Of a DNA stretch of 5,218 bases, positions 1 to 3,170 are shown piece after piece. Both the position numbers and the translations under genes were made by a program. Positions within the stretch are counted from its first letter, which is position 1. Each line of letters starts with the position of its first letter. The notes beneath the pieces are model-generated. The model did not search any database. It was not told the origin of the DNA and saw nothing but the letters and a program-made list of their open reading frames with translations. Where the stretch lies: positions 1 to 5,218 of the forward strand of contig DATESG010000046.1 in NCBI GenBank assembly GCA_035270925.1. Reading direction: 5' to 3'. The stretch comes from DATESG01 sp035270925. Its GTDB lineage: Bacteria; Bacillota_I; Bacilli_A; RFN20; CAG-826.

Positions 1-16
1 GTTTTAAACCATTATT

Positions 17-41
17 TGCGCAATTTGGGCGTATTTTTTTT
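17..41 (+). terminator. Possible rho-independent terminator of a plus-strand gene off the left edge
   Basis: A five-pair stem (TGCGC at 17-21 with GCGTA at 29-33, including one G-T wobble) has a seven-base loop and runs directly into eight Ts at 34-41. This is the layout of an intrinsic terminator reading rightward. A TAA at 5-7 in plus frame 2 could be the stop of the gene it serves, which would then be convergent with tex. The stem is short and nothing of the supposed gene is visible, so the call is tentative. Confidence 0.35.
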
Positions 42-61
42 CTGATAACGCTTGCAAATTG
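21..61. repeat. Interrupted inverted repeat downstream of tex
   Basis: CAATTTG at 21-27 is the exact reverse complement of CAAATTG at 55-61. Inside it, GCGT at 29-32 pairs with ACGC at 48-51. Transcribed from tex, this could fold into a 7 bp plus 4 bp stem about 36 bases after the stop codon. No T tract follows on the minus strand, so it is not a standard terminator. It may slow 3' exonucleases or act as part of a two-way terminator with the 17-41 hairpin, or it may be chance. Confidence 0.3.
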
Positions 62-96
62 GCATATACGAGGATATAAATCAGGTTTTGCAGTAA

Positions 97-2238
97 TTAT
101 ATGGCCTTTTTAATCGAAAGTCCGATGCGCTTTTTCGCTAAATCTAGGGAGATAACTTTGACCTTAACAATATCATTGATCGAATAAAGTGAGGAAATAT
201 CACTGACAAACTTATTGGCAATTTCGGAGACATGAACAAGGCCATCTTGGTGAACATTAATATCGACAAACATGCCAAAGTCCATTATGTTTCTGACTGT
301 CCCATTAAGAATCATTCCTTCTTTTAAGTCCTTGATATCCTTGACATCATTGTCAAGCTCGACAATCTCAATATCATCACGAATGTCGCGGCCAGGGCGT
401 TTGATTTCTTCAATAATATCGTGGAGAGTCGCTTCACCGATATCAAATTTTGCAAGGATCTCTTGGTGATTAAGTGACGCTAAAGCAGCGACTTTAACAG
501 CTTCACTGTCTTCAATTAGCGAAATCTTTGTCGTTTTTAAAATATACTTAGCGACATCATAAGATTCCGGGTGAATCGAAGTTGAATCAAGTACTTCTTT
601 GCCGCCATGAATACGAAGGAACCCTGCACATTGCTCAAAGGCTTTAGCCCCGAGTTTTGGGACCTTCTTTAGTTCGCTGCGGGTTTTGAACGCGCCGTTT
701 TCTTTAATATATTCATAAATATTAACAGCCACAGTTTTGCTGACGCCTGAAACATAGTTAAGCAGGGAAATGGAGCAGTTATTAAGATTAACGCCAACCG
801 TGTTAACGCAGTCCTCAACGACCCCGCCGAGGGCGGTAGTGAGTTTCTTTTGATTCATGTCGTGTTGATATTGGCCAACTCCAATTGCTTGAGGGTCAAG
901 CTTGACCAGTTCACTAAGTGGATCTTGGACGCGGCGGGCTAGGGAAATAGCACTACGTTTTTCGACCGCTAAATCGGGAAACTCTTCTTCGGCTAATTTC
1001 GAGGCACTATAAACAGAGGCCCCGCTTTCATTAACAATAAATAATTTCGTCGCAAAGTTGTTATCTTTGATAATTTTGGCTAATTCAACTTCACTTTCGC
1101 GAGATGCGGTTCCATTACCTAAAGCAATGTAATCAACCTGATTATTTTTTAAGATTTCGGTGATTTGATTTCTTGCTCTTTCGATTGCTTGTTCCGAGCC
1201 TATGGTTAAATAACTTACGCCAACTTCACCGGGAATGCCGTTTTGATTAACGAGCGCAAACTTACAACCAGTTCTAAAGCCTGGATCAAAACCAAGAATT
1301 GTTTTGTTTTTTAAAGGTGGGTATAAAAGTAAGGCTTGAAGATTCTTTTTAAATACAATAATCGAAGCATCTTCCGCTTTTTCAAAAAGGTCATTGCGAA
1401 TTTCATTCTCGACTGAAGGAATGATCAGGCGTTTAAGCGCATCTTTTATAGCCGCGCCAATTTCCGTGACAAAAACATTATCTTTGAGATAATCACTTCT
1501 AATCCGCTCTTCAATCAACTCCGGTTCATATGCTAAATTGACCTTCAGACACTTAACACTCTCTCCGCGATTAATCGCTAAAATTCGATGAGGGGGAATC
1601 TTGGCGATTTTCTCTTGATAATCTGCGTATTGCCCATAAGTGTCTTTTTCATCTTTAATTACTTCTTTAGAAACGATAAAGCCTTCTTTATATATATAAG
1701 CCTTAATAAATTGACGGTATTTCGGTTCATCACTAATTTCTTCGGCGAGGATATCTTGAGCACCAGAAATCGCTTCTTCAACCGAATTAACCTTCTTTTC
1801 TTCATTGATAAATGTTGTTAGAAACTCATCATGATGAAGATCTTTATGCCCGGCTTTTAAGTAGGCTGCTAGTGGTTCAAGTCCTTTTTCTTTGGCGATA
1901 CTCGCCCGCGTTTTACGCTTTGGTTTATAGGGCCGATAAATATCTTCAAGTTCTGATAGTGTATTCACATTATCAATCATCATTTTTAGTTCGGGTGTTA
2001 GTTTATTTTGTTCTTCGATTGAAGTCAGGACGGTTAAAATTCGTTCCTCTAAAGTTCGAAGATATATTAATAAGTCATTAAGGTCTCTTAATTCACTATC
2101 ACTTAAATTAAAAGTCACTTCTTTACGATAACGGGCAATAAAAGGAATCGTTGATCCTTCATCAATTAAGCCAATCGTGGCATCAACTTGTTCTAATCTT
2201 AAATTCAACTTATCGGCAATGCGTTTTGATATATTCAT
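97..2238 (-). CDS. tex: Tex (YdcI/YhgF family) S1 RNA-binding transcription accessory protein
   Basis: This encodes a 713-residue, full-length Tex protein, the bacterial relative of eukaryotic Spt6. Tex binds nucleic acid and is thought to act in the cytoplasm with RNA polymerase. The Tex N-terminal region carries IPFIARYRKEVT (31-42) and ELEDIYRPYKPKRKTR (96-111). A YqgF/RuvC-like domain starts at ILGFDPGFRTG (about 314-324, with D318) and includes IALGNGTASRE (371-381) and ESGASVYSAS (404-413). DPLSELVKLDPQAIGVGQYQHD (439-460) follows, then helix-hairpin-helix segments around 492-543 ending in KAFEQCAGFLRI. The chain closes with an S1 domain (639-712) with DFGMFVDINVHQDGLVHVSE. Bacillus YdcI is about the same length. 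I start at ATG 2238 because GGAG lies six bases upstream; the in-frame TTG at 2250 overlaps that GGAG. The stop is TAA. The protein has no tryptophan. The gene appears monocistronic. Confidence 0.97.
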   Translation of the reverse strand: MNISKRIADKLNLRLEQVDATIGLIDEGSTIPFIARYRKEVTFNLSDSELRDLNDLLIYLRTLEERILTVLTSIEEQNKLTPELKMMIDNVNTLSELEDIYRPYKPKRKTRASIAKEKGLEPLAAYLKAGHKDLHHDEFLTTFINEEKKVNSVEEAISGAQDILAEEISDEPKYRQFIKAYIYKEGFIVSKEVIKDEKDTYGQYADYQEKIAKIPPHRILAINRGESVKCLKVNLAYEPELIEERIRSDYLKDNVFVTEIGAAIKDALKRLIIPSVENEIRNDLFEKAEDASIIVFKKNLQALLLYPPLKNKTILGFDPGFRTGCKFALVNQNGIPGEVGVSYLTIGSEQAIERARNQITEILKNNQVDYIALGNGTASRESEVELAKIIKDNNFATKLFIVNESGASVYSASKLAEEEFPDLAVEKRSAISLARRVQDPLSELVKLDPQAIGVGQYQHDMNQKKLTTALGGVVEDCVNTVGVNLNNCSISLLNYVSGVSKTVAVNIYEYIKENGAFKTRSELKKVPKLGAKAFEQCAGFLRIHGGKEVLDSTSIHPESYDVAKYILKTTKISLIEDSEAVKVAALASLNHQEILAKFDIGEATLHDIIEEIKRPGRDIRDDIEIVELDNDVKDIKDLKEGMILNGTVRNIMDFGMFVDINVHQDGLVHVSEIANKFVSDISSLYSINDIVKVKVISLDLAKKRIGLSIKKAI

Positions 2239-2244
2239 AATGTT

Positions 2245-2248
2245 CTCC
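2245..2248 (-). promoter_or_regulatory. Ribosome binding site that decides the tex start
   Basis: On the minus strand GGAG occupies 2248-2245, followed by the six-base spacer AACATT and then ATG at 2238-2236. The alternative TTG at 2250-2248 shares its G with this site and has no comparable site of its own. It would also sit almost at the start of a transcript from the near promoter. The ATG is therefore preferred. Confidence 0.75.
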
Positions 2249-2257
2249 AAGGGCTTT

Positions 2258-2287
2258 ATTATAACATAACAGGCTAAGAAATCTCCA
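2258..2287 (-). promoter_or_regulatory. tex promoter, near copy (extended -10)
   Basis: Reading leftward, TGTTATAAT at 2266-2258 is a perfect extended -10 (TGn followed by the consensus TATAAT). A weak -35, TGGAGA at 2287-2282, lies 18 bases upstream and matches TTGACA at four of six positions. Transcription would start near 2251, giving a leader of about 12 bases that still contains the GGAG site. Confidence 0.6.
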
Positions 2288-2289
2288 CG

Positions 2290-2304
2290 ATGCCAGAATT
2301 ATAA
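2290..2304. repeat. 15-bp direct repeat, partner at 2521-2535
   Basis: ATGCCAGAATTATAA at 2290-2304 recurs as ATGCCAGATTTATAA at 2521-2535, with 14 of 15 bases identical and the same orientation. The first copy contains the far tex -10 box (on the minus strand). The second contains part of the putative terminator stem downstream of the small membrane gene. It could be a remnant of a local duplication or chance. Confidence 0.35.
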
Positions 2305-2326
2305 CAGCAAAAAAGGATCCTTTTCT
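2298..2326 (-). promoter_or_regulatory. tex promoter, far copy (extended -10)
   Basis: A second TGTTATAAT lies at 2306-2298 on the minus strand, exactly 40 bp upstream of the near copy. At 17 bp spacing the -35 position reads AGAAAA (2326-2321), which is poor, so the extended -10 would have to carry recognition. The transcript would start near 2291 and have a leader of roughly 50 bases. Confidence 0.45.
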
Positions 2327-2331
2327 AGGAT
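2309..2331 (-). terminator. Weak hairpin plus T6 on the minus strand, upstream of tex
   Basis: On the minus strand ATCCT (2331-2327) pairs with AGGAT (2321-2317) across a five-base loop, followed by CC and then six Ts (2314-2309). The same bases include the perfect palindrome AAAAGGATCCTTTT (2311-2324). It could end transcripts entering from the right, insulating tex. The stem is short and AT-rich, and it overlaps the -35 position of the far tex promoter. Confidence 0.3.
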
Positions 2332-2360
2332 TAATCATTATTATTTACAAGAGTTATTTA

Positions 2361-2487
2361 TTAGTTCCAAGTTGCGTGATAAGTGTCGCTGTTTTTAAAG
2401 TTTAGGCCATGAGGTATTTGCATTTACGACAGTAAAGTTATTACTTTCATAAGGCTGAAGCTAATCTGTGCCCTCTACAGTTTGTTG
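2361..2487 (-). pseudogene. Possible decayed 3' end of an unknown gene
   Basis: Two minus-strand frames in this stretch read like protein once a stop and a frameshift are ignored. The first frame gives QQTVEGTD, a TAG at 2463-2461, then LQPYESNNFTVVNANTSW. The second, shifted by one, gives NFKNSDTYHATWN and ends in TAA at 2363-2361. A weak hairpin with a T tract follows about 30 bases later, as expected after a gene end. I do not recognise the family. Short protein-like strings occur by chance, so this is only a candidate. The rest of the 325-base gap between tex and the small gene holds the tex promoters, the terminators and nothing else I can name. Confidence 0.22.
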
Positions 2488-2503
2488 ACTACTAATACAG
2501 CAC

Positions 2504-2531
2504 AAAAAAATCAGTGGATAATGCCAGATTT
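2504..2531 (-). terminator. Possible terminator of the small membrane protein gene
   Basis: On the minus strand AAATC-TGG (2531-2524) pairs with CCA (2517-2515) and GATTT (2512-2508) across the loop CATTAT. A two-base CT bulge lies at 2514-2513, and seven Ts (2510-2504) overlap the end of the stem. It sits about 45 bases after the TAA of the small gene. The bulge and low GC content make it weak. Confidence 0.35.
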
Positions 2532-2575
2532 ATAAGCGATCAGCCATATAATTTAACTAAAGAAAGAAACCCTTG

Positions 2576-2842
2576 TTAGTAAACAACGAGTGGATATCCA
2601 CCTCCATAAATTCTCATCAAGAAATAAACTATGAGTAATGAGCCGATAATAGTCGTTACTAACGAAACGATGGTGCCAACAATAGCCCCCTTTGTCGTTT
2701 GGGGTTTGTTGATAAATAAAGCAATAATAAGGCCAATTAGACTTAAAAAGTAGGCTAAAACAAAACCACTTGCAAATGAGCCTTGCACTAGCGTGGTTGA
2801 TTGTTCTGCACTTTTATTTTGTGATGGCTTTAAAGGTTGCAA
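2576..2842 (-). CDS. Small two-pass membrane protein of unknown function
   Basis: This 88-residue protein is not from a family I recognise. A polar N-terminus (1-22, rich in Q, S and K) precedes two hydrophobic segments, about 25-44 (GFVLAYFLSLIGLIIALFI) and 52-76 (from GAIVG to VYFLM). A short polar loop, NKPQTTK (45-51), joins them, and a glycine/tyrosine-rich tail (GGGYPLVVY) ends the chain. The loop ending in KGAIVG is typical of small Bacillota membrane proteins, but I cannot assign a role. The start is TTG. No ATG occurs before the last 13 codons, and an AAGGCGG site lies eight bases upstream, supporting the TTG. A promoter is visible just beyond. The gene looks monocistronic: tex on the same strand has its own promoters about 300 bases downstream. 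There is no cysteine, lipobox or tryptophan. Confidence 0.75.
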   Translation of the reverse strand: MQPLKPSQNKSAEQSTTLVQGSFASGFVLAYFLSLIGLIIALFINKPQTTKGAIVGTIVSLVTTIIGSLLIVYFLMRIYGGGYPLVVY

Positions 2843-2850
2843 AAGATTAT

Positions 2851-2857
2851 CCGCCTT
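2851..2857 (-). promoter_or_regulatory. Ribosome binding site supporting the TTG start of the small gene
   Basis: AAGGCGG at 2857-2851 on the minus strand differs from the ideal AAGGAGG at one base. It is separated from TTG (2842-2840) by the eight-base spacer ATAATCTT. This is the main evidence that the small gene uses TTG. Confidence 0.6.
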
Positions 2858-2872
2858 TATAATATTAATATT

Positions 2873-2901
2873 ACTTTACCTTAGATGTTGTGGTTGGTCA
2901 A
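2873..2901 (-). promoter_or_regulatory. Promoter of the small membrane protein gene
   Basis: TTGACC at 2901-2896 (five of six match) is followed after 17 bp by TAAAGT at 2878-2873 (four of six match). The predicted transcript starts near 2866 and has a leader of about 24 bases that contains the AAGGCGG site. Position and spacing fit well. The -10 is imperfect, and the AT-rich sequence just downstream offers alternatives. Confidence 0.5.
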
Positions 2902-3130
2902 GGTATAGAAAAGAACGTTTATGAGTTATATTCCCCGAAAATCATTACAAACTTCCAAGGTGTTTGGTGACACTATTTTTAAGCAAATTCGCAGCACTTT
3001 ACCACGCCAATTATCGGCGCTAAAAACTTAATCACACCCCAATAACATGCCTCCCCTTGATAGCGGAAAAAGTCTTATATCGAATGAAAGCCCCAAGCAC
3101 AACTTCACTATTAATTAGAAACTTTGATAT
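2902..3130. other. Intergenic stretch with no defensible gene
   Basis: This lies between the divergent promoters of the small membrane gene and the secreted protein gene. I see no RNA gene and no start codon with both a ribosome site and a lasting frame. Weak hairpins are present: GTGT/ACAC at 2961-2973 followed by T-rich sequence, and CGCC/GGCG at 3005-3019. The part at 3028-3110 is locally richer in GC and stays open in more than one minus-strand frame, but without an ATG start. It could be a degraded gene or part of a dispersed repeat. Confidence 0.4.
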
Positions 3131-3133
3131 TTG

Positions 3134-3162
3134 TTGATTATGGTGACGATTATCTATAAAAT
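3134..3162 (+). promoter_or_regulatory. Promoter of the secreted protein gene, placed for a leaderless transcript
   Basis: TTGATT at 3134-3139 (four of six match) and TAAAAT at 3157-3162 (five of six match) are separated by exactly 17 bp. Transcription would begin about 6-7 bases after the -10, at 3168-3169, which is the A of the ATG. No Shine-Dalgarno sequence lies between -10 and ATG, which fits a leaderless message. Confidence 0.55.
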
Positions 3163-3170
3163 TAGATAAT
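3149..3170. promoter_or_regulatory. Perfect 8-bp inverted repeat around the -10 box; likely operator
   Basis: ATTATCTA at 3149-3156 is the exact reverse complement of TAGATAAT at 3163-3170. The six-base spacer is TAAAAT, the predicted -10 box. The right arm ends on the first two bases of the ATG. A symmetric site centred on the -10 is where a dimeric repressor would block RNA polymerase. The arms are AT-rich, so chance is not excluded, but a perfect 8+8 dyad coinciding with both -10 and start codon is striking. As RNA it would be a weak hairpin covering the start. Confidence 0.5.

Noticed and set aside
3..113. Plus-strand open frame from the left edge (ending IIWPF then TAA)
   Set aside because: It crosses a likely hairpin and T tract and overlaps the 3' end of tex antisense. 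Nothing recognisable is encoded.
272..2081. Open frames on the plus strand opposite tex (about 272-469, 1588-1821 and 1812-2081)
   Set aside because: They are antisense to a highly conserved gene, show no domain pattern and have no convincing ribosome sites.
2485..2522. Plus-strand TTGACT with GATAAT downstream as a promoter
   Set aside because: The spacing is 26 bp and no plus-strand gene follows before 3169.
2961..2980. GTGT/ACAC hairpin followed by T-rich sequence as a plus-strand terminator
   Set aside because: It has only four sure pairs and no plus-strand gene lies upstream of it.
3005..3019. CGCC/GGCG hairpin
   Set aside because: The four-pair stem has no T tract and no gene context, so it is probably chance.
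3028..3058. Strong Shine-Dalgarno-like AAGGGGAGG on the minus strand just before an ATG at 3049
   Set aside because: The spacing to the ATG is only one base and the frame closes after six codons, so it cannot define a gene.
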